Positions 50,426 to 62,827 of a DNA stretch of 64,000 nt are shown here, one piece after another. Source of the stretch: Lota lota (Eukaryota; Chordata; Actinopteri; Gadiformes; Lotidae); the NCBI GenBank assembly GCA_026745465.1, contig JACYXH010000363.1, forward strand, positions 1,573,501 to 1,637,500, written 5' to 3'. The translations under genes were made by a program, and so were the position numbers. Position 1 is the stretch's first letter. The number at the start of each line of letters is the position of its first letter. The notes beneath the pieces are model-generated. The model was not told the DNA's origin. It saw nothing but the letters and a program-made list of their open reading frames with translations, and ran no database searches.

Positions 50426-51524
50426 GGTGGCGTTGTGTCCTGCCAGGGCTGCGGACAGGAAGTTGAGCGACACCCTGACAGGAAGTTGACAGATCACCAT
50501 TTCAAGGTTGGACTAATGAGCCGCTGAGCACAGAGACGACCTGGCAGCTTCAGCCCAGGCTAACAGAAGTGTGTGTGTGTGTGTGTGTGTGTGTCTTTTA
50601 TCGTTACAAATGGCGGATGGACAAAGTAAAGGAGCAGATAGGGGGATGGTGAACTAGCAAACACACACATGCATACACACACACACACACACATACATTC
50701 ACACTGAAACATACTCACGTACACACTCACACTCATGCACCTGCACACTCATACACACACACACACACACACAGTGAGTCCTCCAAGTAAGGAAATGTGA
50801 CAGTGTGATGAATGGAACTGAGTGTATGTTTAGTGGGTCTTCCTGTTTCTTAACCTCTCTAGATGTTTACCCGTCAAAAACAAGATGGACAAGGTTTCTC
50901 TGAATCATTCTGTGTGTGTGTGTGTGTGTGTGTGTTTGTGGTGCATGTATGTGTGTATGTTCAGAGTATTTGTAACATGCCCTTGTGAACAATTAGGAAA
51001 GATGATTACAAACTGTAATCTCTCTGTAACCTCAAGATTCAATACACTGTGTGTGTGAATGTGTGTGTGTGTGTTTGTGTGTGTATGTGTGTGTGTGTGT
51101 GTGTAAGTGTGTGTGCATGTGTATGTGTATGCATGCATGCATATGTGTGTGTATGCGTGCATGTGTGTGTATGTGTGTGTGTATGCGTGCATTTGTGTGT
51201 GTGCGCAGGTGATTCCATCGCTAATCCTGTAAGTACAGAGTCATTACAACGCAGACATCCTCCTCCATGTTTGCTCTGTTGTTGTGATGCTCATTACTGG
51301 GGTAGCAGATTAACTGCAGCTAAACTCTACACAATTAAGGACAAAACAATTAAGACTCTCCCCTCCCTTAGGTCACTCCAAGTAATTCCTCTTGTTATTA
51401 AGAGTCTTGCAAACAATTTGTGTGTATGCGTACGAGTGCTCATAGGTGTGTATTTGCGTTTGGCTGCATGTGTGTGTGCCTGTGCATGTGTGTGTGTGTG
51501 TGTGTCTGTCTTTGTGCGCGCATG

Positions 51525-51527
51525 CAC

Positions 51528-51579
<52 letters not shown>

Positions 51580-51601
51580 CTTTTTGTATGTGTGGGTATG
51601 T

Positions 51602-51640
<39 letters not shown>

Positions 51641-51653
51641 TGTGTGTGTGTGT
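51525..51653. repeat. (GT)n pair
   Basis: Two GT runs (about 51529-51575 and 51603-51653) within a 750-bp GT-rich zone starting near 50905. Confidence 0.93.
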
Positions 51654-52079
51654 GAGAGAGAGTGTGTGTCTGTGTGTGGCAGAGGAAGAGGAGGATATTA
51701 GTAATCAGATAAACCACCGAAGATCAAGCAGAATAAGAATGATACGAAGAAGCAGAAGAAGCAGAAGAACAAGAAGAAAAAGAAGCATCTCCGTGAGCCA
51801 TCATTACAAGCTTGCTGACTTGCTTGCTGTGCGTTTCCGTAACGACGGGAGGGCACAGAGGTTGATGCTGGGTCCTGATGCTGATGGGAAGAGCAGCAGA
51901 AGCGTTACCGTGGACACCGCGGGGCGCCCCAACGTTCCGAGAAGCAAGAGAACATTATGGCCCGCAGGGCTGGGAGCAGCTGATCGCAATTACAGCCCCT
52001 GCTCCGATCCGCTTATTGTGTCCATTTTTATTTTTAGGTCCTAAGTGTGCGTTATTACCTAGGGAGAGATATCAGTAAG

Positions 52080-52287
52080 GAGCGACTAGGTTTGATCCCC
52101 TTGCTGGCTCCAACTCTAACTTACACACATTAGCAGTAGTGTATGTCAGGCCATTAGGAAGTTAGGGGCATAAACTGTTGTTATTGCCGCTATGCCTTAA
52201 TAATAGTACTTACTCCAAATCTGATTGCATGCCGCTTCACTTGCAAGGGATTTTGGATAAAAGCCTCTGCTAAATGACTCAATGTAA
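52080..52287 (+). mobile_element. tRNA-derived SINE (plus orientation)
   Basis: B-box-like GGTTTGATCCCC near 52088 and the tail GGATTTTGGATAAAAGCC then TCTGCTAAATGAC at 52247-52279. Body diverged. Confidence 0.65.
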
Positions 52288-52544
52288 TACTGCATATTCA
52301 AATTAAAGTCTAGCCAAGGATGACTGTGTTCTCCTCTCCCTTTGTTGTTTTGGCCTCTCATGTTTTTTAGCTCTTGTTGTTGAAATTAATTGATGTATGA
52401 GTTAGAACACACTTTTTATTAGTTACTCCAATGTCGATTGTATTGTGTTTGGTTATTCTATTAGTTATTCTACTAACTTTGGTTATTCTTTGGTTATCTT
52501 TGGTTATTCTACTAACCCTAACCCTTATTATTTACTATATATTC

Positions 52545-52830
52545 ATTTACATTATTATTTTCACCCAAAGTGACTTGCAGTGAATTCTTCTCAGATACAT
52601 TAAGAGCAGGTAGGGGTCAGGGGGCATCTTGCTCAAAGATAGCTACAGGTAGCCTGCGTTCATACCCAGAACGTTTCAGGTTCAAACAGCCTAACAACTT
52701 GACTATCCTGGGTCACCTTTCTTAATCATGGATCAATATCCTGACACTTTGCTGGTATGAACCGAAGTTTCGAACCAACCATCCACTAGTTTAAGGACAG
52801 CCGATCGGCCGTGCCACTAGCCTACCTCTG
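52545..52830 (-). mobile_element. tRNA-derived SINE (minus orientation)
   Basis: Decayed tail TTTTCACCCAAAGTGACTTG; body GGGGTCAGGGGGCATCTTGC; head region with TTTCAGGTTCAAACAGCC. Runs to within about 100 bp of the 181-nt ptprt exon. Confidence 0.65.
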
Positions 52831-52932
52831 CTGTCACCCTCACATGCCAGTCTCTCTAGATAAATGCGCTTGTTAAGCGACAACATTTGACATATTAAGT
52901 ACGAATCTCTCAGGGTGGGGAGAGGGCCTCAC

Positions 52933-53113
52933 CGTCCTCCTCGGTCTGCTTCACGATCTCCTCACTCTCCTTGCTGCCCTCGGGGTTGGCCAGCACCAGA
53001 CGGAGTCGCACCGTCACGAAGGGCCGCAGACCACGCAGGGTGTAGTGGGACGAGGTCTGGATCAGCTCCTCCACAGAGTACTCCTGCTGGTTGAACGAGT
53101 ACTGGTACTGCAC
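52933..53113 (-). CDS. ptprt: ptprt exon: second half of FN3 repeat 2
   Basis: 181 nt, phase 0 to phase 1, acceptor TTTCCAG, donor GTGAGG. It joins the previous exon across a short 313-nt intron to give NLT-VQYQYSF. The frame contains [18 protein letters not shown] and [14 protein letters not shown], ending QTEED. The block HYT-RGLRPF-T-RLRL-L-NPEG is, from memory of the family, the PTPRT form of this repeat; the other R2B members read differently here. The two exons together make a 297-nt symmetric phase 1-1 module. The sequence is GC-rich compared with the surrounding intron, as expected for a conserved fish exon. Confidence 0.95.
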
Positions 53114-53426
53114 CTGGAAACCATGGAAACCACAGCCATGGACGAAAGATGGATGATAGGAGACACTTTAAAGACGGCTCAGATCCAATGGGCTGCTGGC
53201 CACTCGCTCTGCCATTGTTCGATGCTATGTACATATTGATCTTATAAATAATGATGTTTTATAAGGTACTTAAGAATGTAATGATTATTTCTGAGACAAT
53301 GGACGGGCAGACACATGAAAGACGGAATTCTGGAGTCATTTAGCCAAACAAGCTTTCAATCACAATACAATAAACTTGACATACTTTACGATGGACGGAC
53401 AGACAGACGTCTCGGTAACCACGTAC
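53114..53426 (-). other. 313-bp ptprt intron
   Basis: Short intron between the two exons of FN3 repeat 2, with GTACGT donor and TTTCCAG acceptor. No repeat is seen in it apart from short GACA runs. Confidence 0.95.
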
Positions 53427-53542
53427 CGTCAAGTTGTAACTATGGCAACGTGTCACAGCATAGCCGAACGTCTCCCACTGGATTGTGAGCTGGCGCGCAC
53501 GGATGTCCACCACGTTGACGGTCTGGGGTCCATGCACAGGGT
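53427..53542 (-). CDS. ptprt: ptprt exon: first half of FN3 repeat 2
   Basis: Most upstream ptprt exon in the window, 116 nt. It starts in phase 1 after a CCAG acceptor and ends in phase 0 before a GTACGT donor. The reading frame gives [12 protein letters not shown] then [10 protein letters not shown] and CHSYNLT, the typical A-to-C strand part of the second fibronectin III repeat of R2B receptor phosphatases (PTPRM, K, T, U). The WE core tryptophan and an N-glycosylation sequon (NLT) are visible. The protein is a type I plasma-membrane adhesion receptor that mediates homophilic contacts and carries cytosolic phosphatase domains. A (CA)n tract of about 130 bp lies almost against the acceptor. 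The assignment to a receptor PTP is very secure; PTPRT rather than a paralogue rests mainly on the later exons. Confidence 0.95.
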
Positions 53543-53548
53543 CTGGAC

Positions 53549-53686
<138 letters not shown>

Positions 53687-56600
53687 AAGAGGAGAGAAGA
53701 GTTTTAAACAGAGACTCCGGCCAAAGAAGTCACAGATTGTGGGTTGAATTCCTGGCTGTGCAAATCTAGTCTTTATATGTTGCAAACAGTTCCGTTGATT
53801 GGTTAATTGGTTGGCATTTGATTGTTTATTGATGTTTAATTGCTTGCCAATAGGTGGTTGATTGGGGCTGATAGGGCTGAATGTACTGTATATGTTTCCA
53901 TATGTGTCTTTAGGAACTAGGTCATATAATGCCTTAGAGAACGCTATTAAGGTCTACAGACAGAACCTTCAACCATCAAAACGAATCACATCATGCAAGA
54001 AAACATTCATTCACTCGGATGGCCCCCAGTGAGCCCCTGGCGACCTTTAGTGACCCCTGGTGACCTCTGGTGGATTAAAGGACTCCAGCAGGGATGACTG
54101 AGTTTGGGAATTTAGTCCTGGTATTGATCTGAAGGCTACGGGGCTGGTATGGGCTTAACCATATGTCACACACACACACAAATACTAAACACACACAGAC
54201 TATCATTGCGTGTCCATATGCTGATCTGCATCTTCGGGTTGCTTAAGCGTGGTCGGCTAAACATTAACAAGCTAATCTAACCATCTTTGTTCTGCCTCAT
54301 TAGGCTCATCAGCTAATGCTAGCTAATGCTACTTTACGCAAGTTAATGCTGGCTAGCGCAACGAGCAGCAACATCATTACATTACGATTAGCTTCCTCCG
54401 CTTAAAACATGGAAATGCTGACAGTAGCTCAAGACTCAGGCATAAGGAACCTGTCCGAGATAGCTGTAGTTTAGCTCTGATGTTAGCCCTGAAATTAGCT
54501 GATGTTTAACTGCTGTGGAGGCTTTACATACATGCACATACCTACAAATATATAAATGTTTATGTACAATAACATTGTAGTACTGTAGTTACTAAACTGT
54601 GGTCGTGTTTAGTAGTTCCCACTTTTAGAAGAACGTTACTCTCTGCCCATGGCTGGTTGCCATGGAGATTCCCCCAGTGTGTTTTTACCAGATGAGTCAA
54701 ACAAAGATGTGATCGCTAGGTTTATACTCATGTAGACAGATTACTATATTACCAGATTATTAGACTGGATTATAGATTATTCAACTATTTCAACCGCTGA
54801 AAACCCAGATAGGATTACAATGTCGGGACCAAACTCTACCTTCTGGATTGTTTGCGTGCAACTGTGTGTGTGTGTGTGTGTGTTTATGTATGTATGTGTG
54901 TGTGTGCATGCGAACGTGAGTGCATGTGTCTGTGATCCTCCCTGCAGAGTTATCTCCTTCAATAAATCTGTGTATCTGTAATCTGAACAAACCAGGGATC
55001 AAATTTGCAGACTAGCGTTGAGCAACCAGCATGCAATCAGACTTGGCTAATGAATGTGAGTGTGTGAGTGTGAGTGTGTGTGTCTCTCTCCGTCTGTCTG
55101 CCTATCTGTCAGTCCTGTGGGTGTACTAAAATTAGTATTATGAATAGCATCGATAGTAGTAGTAGTATTAGTTGTAATATAAATAGCAGTAATAACAGGA
55201 CTCATAAAAGATCATCAGCAGACATCTTACTTCATCTGAGGAAAACCTCAAAGCAAAGTCATCTGCAACCTGCAAACCAAAGTGCACACTTGCACACTCA
55301 ATTTACACACTCTGAGGACTTCCAGTGCACAGCCATAATGAGCACCCACGCAGTAATTCCTCAATTACAATTGGACCTTAATCCCTGAATGAGAACACAG
55401 AGACAGACTGGGGGAGGAGATCACAGTTAACTGTTCAATCAAAACTCCACGCATTACAACCAACCACTCTTCTCCGAAGACTAGACGCTGAACACGTCTA
55501 AACTAGGATGCAGTCACAGCTCAAAAGTTTACCTCCTCACACACACTCAAACTCACGTACGTATATGGGCCCTCCCACACACACACAGAGTTCTGTAAGT
55601 GGAGTGTACCATCATAAATAATCTGTTGTCTGATTCAACCCTGAGGCGCTGAGATGATTGGTCATTCCACATAAAAACAATCAGACTAAATCAGACAGGC
55701 TAGCGTTCGGTTTCTGTTTCTTAACTCAATAAACAGATGAATTGATGGAGAGGGGTAATGAAAAAATAAAAGAGATGGAAGAGGGGAAAACTGTACTTGA
55801 GGTAGAGAGAAGAGGTATGGGTTGGTGACAGATAGAGGAGGAGAGAAGGAAGGAGAGAGAGGTGAAAGGAAGGAAGATGAGAAGGTTGAATTATAACTTT
55901 GTTTACATCATTAAGAGGTCCAGGATGTCGCTCAGGCTGCCCTTGGTTCTGACAAATGGAAGAGAAGTAATTCCTCTCTCTCTCTCCCCCTTCTCTCTCC
56001 CCCTCACTGTCAATCTCCCCCTCACTCTGTCCCTCTCCCTCTGTCTCTCTCACTGTGTGCTGTGACATAGTAATTTCTATTGTGTATCGCCCGCTGAGAA
56101 GCTAAATATGATTTTGAGTCGTTCTGTTCAGATTTGAACAACAGAGTTTGGTTGCAACATGTGAACTTCAGTATTTCTTTCGACCTCCTCACGTTCATTC
56201 TCTTCTTTACAGTCAGTTAGTTGATGTCTGGACGGGGTGATGGGGAGATGATGGATAGTGATGGATGGATGAATGATAGATGGATGAATGAATGCAAGGT
56301 AGAATTTATCAACGATTGATAGCCATTTCCATGTGATAAAATAATGATTGATCTACAATGCCCTATAGCTGGCTCAAATACATAATTTCAAGGTTTGTCA
56401 AACAAATATTTGAATTTCTGAGAAAAGAAAGAAAAGACTAAAAGGAATTTCATAGTGACAGTCAGTGGCTTTTGGTTCCACTCATCAGTCTGAGTCCGAC
56501 TCAGTTATGACAGAGCTTCAATGTAGCCTAAAAGTTTCAAAAGACACACATAGAATCAGAGTATGCCTGTATCCAATTATCACAAAAGAAATAGGTGAAT

Positions 56601-57307
56601 AAACGTTGTGCAAAGTTTTGATGAAATTGCACTGGCACCTTTGTGGGTGACAGATTGCCATAAACGGAAAATGCGTCGCTACCTGTTCTATTCATGTTGA
56701 TTTAATTACTGAACTGTTATTATTATTATTATTATTATTATTAGGTAGGGGTTTGTGGTATCTGTTGGCCTTGTAGCTCCTTAACACGTTCTAAAACCAT
56801 TAATCGCTTGCTGCAGCCTCTCATTTCTATGGCTGCAACTGAATAGTGGGAGAGCTACCATGGAAGACAAAACCTTTATTAAACATTATTATTACAACCA
56901 GTTCGTTTAAAGTCTGGCCCTGTCGGTTTTGTCGCTTCTCACACTGGGCGGCAGGTGTCAAAATGCTACCGAAGTATTAAAATAATGTTCTAATATCCGA
57001 ATACAAAATGAACACATTATAAATTAGTCATCCTATGTTTGGCAGCCATTTTGATGGCTGCAATTACCTCAACTGAAGCGCTGACGTGAAGTGCTGTCTG
57101 GCACCCTAACATACTTTTTTGTATTTTATCACTGGGATATTGGGACAAAATGTAACCTAACCTTCTACCTGTTGTTCGCAAATATGCATAGGCATAACAT
57201 GTTATTTATTTATTAAGATTCTAATCCCCACCTAACTGACAAATATCCAAATGTTTTAATATTCAAGCTCAGCACTACATTGCATCAACAATTCCTCATA
57301 CGAACAT

Positions 57308-57540
57308 TGCCATACGATAGACACTTTTATCCAAAGCAATTTGAACCTTACATTTTAGATACATGACACTAAGGAGCAGGTAGGAGTTAAACAGTGAATT
57401 CAGATACATGTCACTAATGAGCAGGTAGGGGTTAGACAGTGAATTCAGATACAGGTCATTAAGAAGCAGGGTGGGATTAGGGGGCATCTTGCTCAAGGAC
57501 AACCTTAGGTAGACCGCAAACATACTGTCAACTAAGTTGA
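57308..57540 (-). mobile_element. SINE with internal 45-bp triplication
   Basis: Reversed tail GACACTTTTATCCAAAGC at 57320; body GGGGGCATCTTGCTCAAGGA near 57480. Between them a 45-bp unit ('TTCAGATACATGTCACTAAT' plus 'GAGCAGGTAGGGGTTAGACA') is present about three times (57352-57480). Confidence 0.7.
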
Positions 57541-57544
57541 CTCT

Positions 57545-58000
57545 TCTCTGTTTTGGCACCCCAATGGTGGAATGAACTCTGGTGAGCAGAGTCGTTCACC
57601 AGCTTCCGCAAGATACTCAAGACTCACTTGTTCAGAGTTCACCTGGACTCTGCATAACCTCCCTCCTTACCCCTCTCCTCGCTTACTCTCCTATACAAAC
57701 ACCCCCCTTACACCCTTATTGTATGTTTGTATACCCTGGCACTTTAAGTATGCACTTATTATATGTTTGTACGTCCTGGCACTTAAAAATAGTACTTAGC
57801 ATCGTATAGCATCTTATCCTAGCTATCTTTGTTGTATATGGGGAATGGGTTAAACTAGCAATTGTAAGTGCTTTGCACTGGTTCTATGAACATCCTTACT
57901 GTACTGACAGTGAAATATTGTTATTTCTCTTTTTTCTGACAAATGTACTTATTGTAAGTCACTTTGGATTAAAGCGTCTGCTAAATGCCCTAAATTTAAA
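57545..58000 (+). mobile_element. L2-clade LINE 3' end
   Basis: The plus strand encodes a decayed ORF2 C-terminus: WNEL, a stop, then AESFTSFRKILKTHLFR, matching the W-N-x-L ... S-x-x-x-F-x-x-x-L-K-T-x-L-F pattern that ends L2/CR1-type reverse transcriptase ORFs. An AT-rich 3' UTR follows with the tail GTAAGTCACTTTGGATTAAA then GCGTCTGCTAAATGCCC. This is the same tail that the local SINEs carry, consistent with LINE-driven SINE mobilisation. Confidence 0.75.
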
Positions 58001-58399
58001 TGTAAAATTATGGATCAAACCCAGAACATTGTGGATGGGATGGGAAAGAAATGGATGAACATGTCTTCTTTTAATTTCGGTGCGTAAACACGGCAGAAAC
58101 TACAAACATCAATGATTTTCTTGGCCTTGTGAGAAGCAGACAAAGACAGGTGTCGTGTCGTGGCTGCGCCCCCCCCCCCCCCCCCTCCCCCAGCGGTGTT
58201 GGACATGTCAGACTGGCAGGAGGAAGACTTATTGCATTGGGCTGGGCAGAGCTGGCCCCCCCGCCTCATTAATCACAGGAGGCGCGGCTCGTTAGCCCAC
58301 GCTGGGAGAGGAGTCGTGACACGACATGCCTGCCATGTGGCAGCAAAAGGTCAACCCTGACACGTCCTCCCAGGTTTGCCTGTCTAGTGCTAGTATGCA

Positions 58400-58680
58400 T
58401 GCAGCGGCATGATGTAGCATAGCATTAACATACATACACCTTGGCCTCAGGTGCTTCTCCAGCACAATGTAGCGTAGCATTAGCACACATACGCCGGCAT
58501 GATGTAGCCAAAGCCAAGCATAGCCTCCATACGCTGGCATTATGCCTAGCATTAGCATACACTAAAATACACTAGCATGATGTAGCTTAGCATTAACATA
58601 CATATGCTGGCATGATGTAGACTAGTGAAGCACAAACTCAAATACACCGTGTGATGTATCGTAACATTAGCTTACATAAA
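58400..58680. repeat. degenerate ~50-60-bp tandem repeat
   Basis: Phrases GGCATGATGTAGC, TAGCATTAACATACATA and CGCCGGCATGATG recur five or six times with irregular spacing. Confidence 0.7.
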
Positions 58681-59131
58681 GCATGCCCTCCAGTTCTGCT
58701 TGATTATGACACAGCCAACACACCAGCATGTAACCATGATGCGTTAGAATACCAACAGCCGCACAATGAAGCTTGCATTAGCCTACATACACCAGAACAA
58801 AACAGAACTAGCATTAACTTTTGGCTAGCTGTCACAGTGCCTGGTACATTAATGTTGTAAACACACAACAAGCTAAAGCTAGCACCTGTTCATCGGTTCC
58901 ATCAATTTCCTGACCTACATACTGCTCTCTGGAGGCTGTCACTCTCTTTTCTGACATTTATTTTAGACCAATATCAGCTGATGATCAGAAGTGTACATGA
59001 AATTATCATCACTTTACCTAAATCCAACAACTGTAATTCAACTTATAAAATATATTTTATCATCTGATCCATATTTACATACATTACATTGGACACTGCC
59101 AGTCTCATGCCTGGATATTGTACGGCCAGCA

Positions 59132-59219
59132 GTGTGTGAATGGGTGAATATGTGGCATTAATTGTTAAGCGCTTTGTGTGGCCACAGGTTAGAAATGTGC
59201 TTATAAATGCAGTCCATTA
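59132..59219 (+). mobile_element. SINE 3'-tail fragment
   Basis: Contains TGTGAATGGGTGAATATGTG, TTAAGCGCTTTGTGTGG and ATAAATGCAGTCCATTATG, the same tail type as the reversed SINE at 32531. Confidence 0.7.
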
Positions 59220-59224
59220 TGATG

Positions 59225-59395
59225 TGGATTGGCAAGTGCGGGCCATAAATCCTGGGAAATTGGGGCTCAAACCCCAATGTCAGTGATCTACCTGTTGGCA
59301 TCCTTTAATAAAGTGCTCCTAACCCCTAAACAAATTGACTGTAAGTTGCTCTGGATAAAAGTGTCTTGTAAAGGACTAGATAGTAAATAGGTCCA
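59225..59395 (+). mobile_element. tRNA-derived SINE with L2-like tail
   Basis: B-box-like GGGGCTCAAACCCC near 59262, then tail GTAAGTTGCTCTGGATAAAA and GTGTCTTGTAAAGGAC. Confidence 0.7.
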
Positions 59396-59436
59396 GTTTA
59401 ATGTCTTTAAGATAACAGCAGTTGGGAGGGGAGGAG

Positions 59437-59975
59437 GCGGTAGAGGATGTGACGGGGGAGAGGCCCAGAGGACAGAGGAGAGGATGAGACATGGGAGAGG
59501 CTGAGAGGACAGAGGAGAGGATGAGACATGGGAGAGGCCCAGAGGACAGAGGAGAGGATGAGACATGGGAGAGGCTGAGAGGACAGAGGAGAGGATGAGA
59601 TGTGGGAGAGGCTGAGAGGACAGAGGAGAGGATGAGACGTGGGAGAGGCTGAGAGGACAGAGGAGAGGATGAAATGGGGGAAAGGCCGAGAGGACAGAGG
59701 AGAGGATGAGACAGGGGAGAGGCCGAGAGGACAGAGGAGAGGATGAGACAGGGGAGAGGCCGAGAGGACAGAGGAGAGGATGGGAGGAGGCAGGGAAATA
59801 AAGGGACAGGGGGGAGACTGAGAGGACAGCGGAGAGGATGGGAGGAGGCGGGGAGAGGAAGGGACAGGGGAGATGTTGAGAGAACAGAGGAGAGGGTAGG
59901 ATGAGGCGGGGAGAGGCTGAGTGGACAGAGGAGAGTATGGGAGGAAGCGGGGAGAGGCTGGGAGGTGGTAGGGGT
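59437..59975. repeat. 37-bp minisatellite
   Basis: About 14 units of GAGGACAGAGGAGAGGATGA plus GACATGGGAGAGGCTGA. The left half is regular; the right half carries insertions. The purine bias leaves long open minus-strand frames rich in S, L and P, which are not genes. Confidence 0.95.
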
Positions 59976-60523
59976 TGGAAGAGAGATGTTTAATCGAGGG
60001 ACGAGGAGTTGGAGAGCAACCAGCAGCTTCTGACGCTGATGGATGAGGTGCGGAGGAGCACACATTAATCTGAAGATGTGTGGGAGCATCTCCTAGAGGA
60101 GAGAGGAGCACAGGAAAAAGGAGGCGCACAAATCAATCTTGATTTCTGGAACCTTTTTCCTCTGCAGCCCTGATCTCTCTTGCTCTCCTTTGCTCCTCTC
60201 ACCTCCCCTCACATCCCCTCACCTCACCTCCCCTCCTCTCTTTTCCTGGCAACCTTTTATCAGTACTAGTACCTTTCCCGGCAAGTACAACTACCTTTCT
60301 CAGTACTTGTTGGTACTTGGTTGTTCTGTTATTTGTTCACTTACAGCTCTCGGGTAAAATTGTTGAAACAATTTAGTTATAGTAATCGAGTTATTATCAA
60401 TAGATGGAAAGAGATGGATGTGAAGAGTTGCCGATACAAACAGGTAAAGAGAGATTTTGAGATGAGTGAGGTATACAAATAATATTGATATGAGCTGCTT
60501 CTCACTGTACCCTCATATTTTCC

Positions 60524-60675
<152 letters not shown>

Positions 60676-60783
60676 ATTATTGTATGCCTCATTTAACAGG
60701 GAAAGAGATAAATAGTTGTTCTTTCATCGTATATATATATTTAAATGACAAAAAATATATTAAATGTGCATGAGCCCCCAGTG

Positions 60784-60784
<1 letters not shown>

Positions 60785-60860
<76 letters not shown>
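60785..60860. repeat. (GT)n microsatellite
   Basis: About 38 perfect repeats. Confidence 0.98.
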
Positions 60861-60861
<1 letters not shown>

Positions 60862-60969
60862 AAGGAGTGGGATTATGTCGATGGGTAGCAGATGCCTTTT
60901 AGTGGATTATAATTACATCGCTCTGTGTGGAACCAGCATTGTTCTGAAACATCACAGCTAATGCCAGCG

Positions 60970-61826
60970 ATGCAACACCTAGCCCTCAGAGCTACGGTAC
61001 AACACCTAGCCCTCAGAGCTACGGTACAACACCTAGCCCTCAGAGTTACGCTACAACACCTAGCCCTCAAAGGTATGCTATGACACCTAGCCCTCAGAGC
61101 TACGCTACAATACTTAGCCCTCAGAGTTACGCTACAACAACTAGCACTCAGAGCTATGCTACAACACCTAGCACACAGAGCTACGCTACAACACCTAGCT
61201 CTCAGAGCTACGCTACAACACCTAGCCCTCAGAGCTCCACTACAACACCTAGCCCTCAGAGCTATGCTACAATACCTAGCTCTCAGAGCTACGCTACAAC
61301 ACCTAGTCCTCAGAGCTATGCTACAACACCTAACCCTCAGAGCTATGCTACAACACCTAGCACTCAGAGCTATGCTACAACATCTAGCGCACAGAGCTAC
61401 CCTACACTCTAGCCCTCAGAGCTACGCTACAATATCTAGCCCTCAGAGCTATGCTACAAAGCTTAGCCCTCAGAGCTACGCTTCAACACATATCACTCAG
61501 AACTACGCTAAAAGACCAAGCCCTCAAAGCTATGCTACAACAACAAGCCCTCAGAGCTACGCTACAGCACCTAGCTCTCAGAGCTATGCTTCAACACCTA
61601 GCACTCAGAGCTGTGCTACAACACCTAGCGCACAGAGCTACCCTACACTCTAGCCATCAGAGCTACGCTGTAACACCTAGCCCTCAGAGCTACACTACAA
61701 AGCCTAGCACTCAGAGGTACGGTACAACACCTAGCCCTCAAAAGTACTATACCACACCTAGCCCTCAGAGCTACGCTAGCTAAAACACCTAGTCCTCAGA
61801 GCTACAACATTAGCCCTCAGAGCTAT
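60970..61826. repeat. 27-bp minisatellite with open 9-residue frame
   Basis: About 31 units of CTACAACACCTAGCCCTCAG plus AGCTACG. Because 27 is a multiple of 3, one plus frame reads TPSPQSYAT again and again, broken by occasional stops (for example near 61410 and 61650). No start context, splice signals or conserved flanks support a gene. Confidence 0.95.
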
Positions 61827-62260
61827 TCCTACCTGTCTGTTAGTCTGCCTTTCCTCCTGCCTGTCTGTTTGTTTATCTCCCTTTATGTCTGTCTGTCTGT
61901 GTTTCTACCTGTCTGTCTGTATGCCTGTCTGTCTGCATGTGGTAAAAGGTCTCTTTGAAGGACCCGGCCTCCAGCAAAGAGAGGAATAGAGTTTTCTTTT
62001 GTAGAAAATGTCACTTTGTGTTGTTTTAAAACACATTCTCTTTTCTTCTCAGGCATCGATGAATCGAAGGACGGGAGCTGGGAGGAGAGGTGGAGGAGGA
62101 GAAGGAGAGGAGGTGGAGTAGGAGGGCAGAGGATGAAAAGACAACTTATTTTGCTTTATCAACAGATATTCCTCCACAAATGTCAAAACACATGCTGTTC
62201 TTTTATCTGTTGCCGTGTCTCTTTGTTTGCATGTATGTCCCTGTGTGTGTGTGTCAATGT

Positions 62261-62305
<45 letters not shown>

Positions 62306-62759
62306 AATGTGTGTGTGTGTATTTGAGTGTGTGTATGTGTGTGCGCATGTGTGTGCGCAAATGTTTGTGTGTGTATGTGTGTGGTTGTGCGTGTGTGTAC
62401 GTGTGTATATGCGTGCATTTGTGTGTGTGTGTGTGTGCGTGTGTGTTTGTATATGTGCGCATGTGAAAATATGTGTGTGTGTGTGTGTGCATGCGTGTGC
62501 ATGTGTGTGTGTATGCATGTGTGTATGTGTGTGTACATGGGTGTCTATGTGTTCGTGTGTTTGTGTCTGTGTGTGTGTGGTTGTGTGTGCGCATACGTGC
62601 GTAAATGTGTGTGTTTGTGTGTGTACATACGTTTGTGTTATTGTCTGTGCCTAACTGGGGGTATTGACCACTGCATCGCATCGCAGCGTCGCTTTAAGAA
62701 ACCAGGAGCGGAGCCATCTCAATATGCTCCTCTCTGTTGGAGGTGAACAGGCACACACT

Positions 62760-62769
62760 GTGTGTGTGT

Positions 62770-62822
<53 letters not shown>
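62760..62822. repeat. (GT)n microsatellite
   Basis: About 30 repeats with one early GG step, in a 600-bp GT-rich zone beginning near 62240. Confidence 0.96.

Positions 62823-62827
<5 letters not shown>

Noticed and set aside
51592-52044. Plus-strand ORF of 150 codons with an Arg-rich stretch
   Set aside because: It begins within a GT microsatellite and has an AGA-rich low-complexity core. No domain and no conserved context.
59376-60129. Two minus-strand ORFs of about 240 codons rich in Ser, Leu and Pro
   Set aside because: They are translations of the purine-rich 37-bp minisatellite and its flank.
61080-61783. Overlapping ORFs encoding SPQSYATT repeats
   Set aside because: They arise from a 27-bp minisatellite, with stops inside the array and no gene signals.
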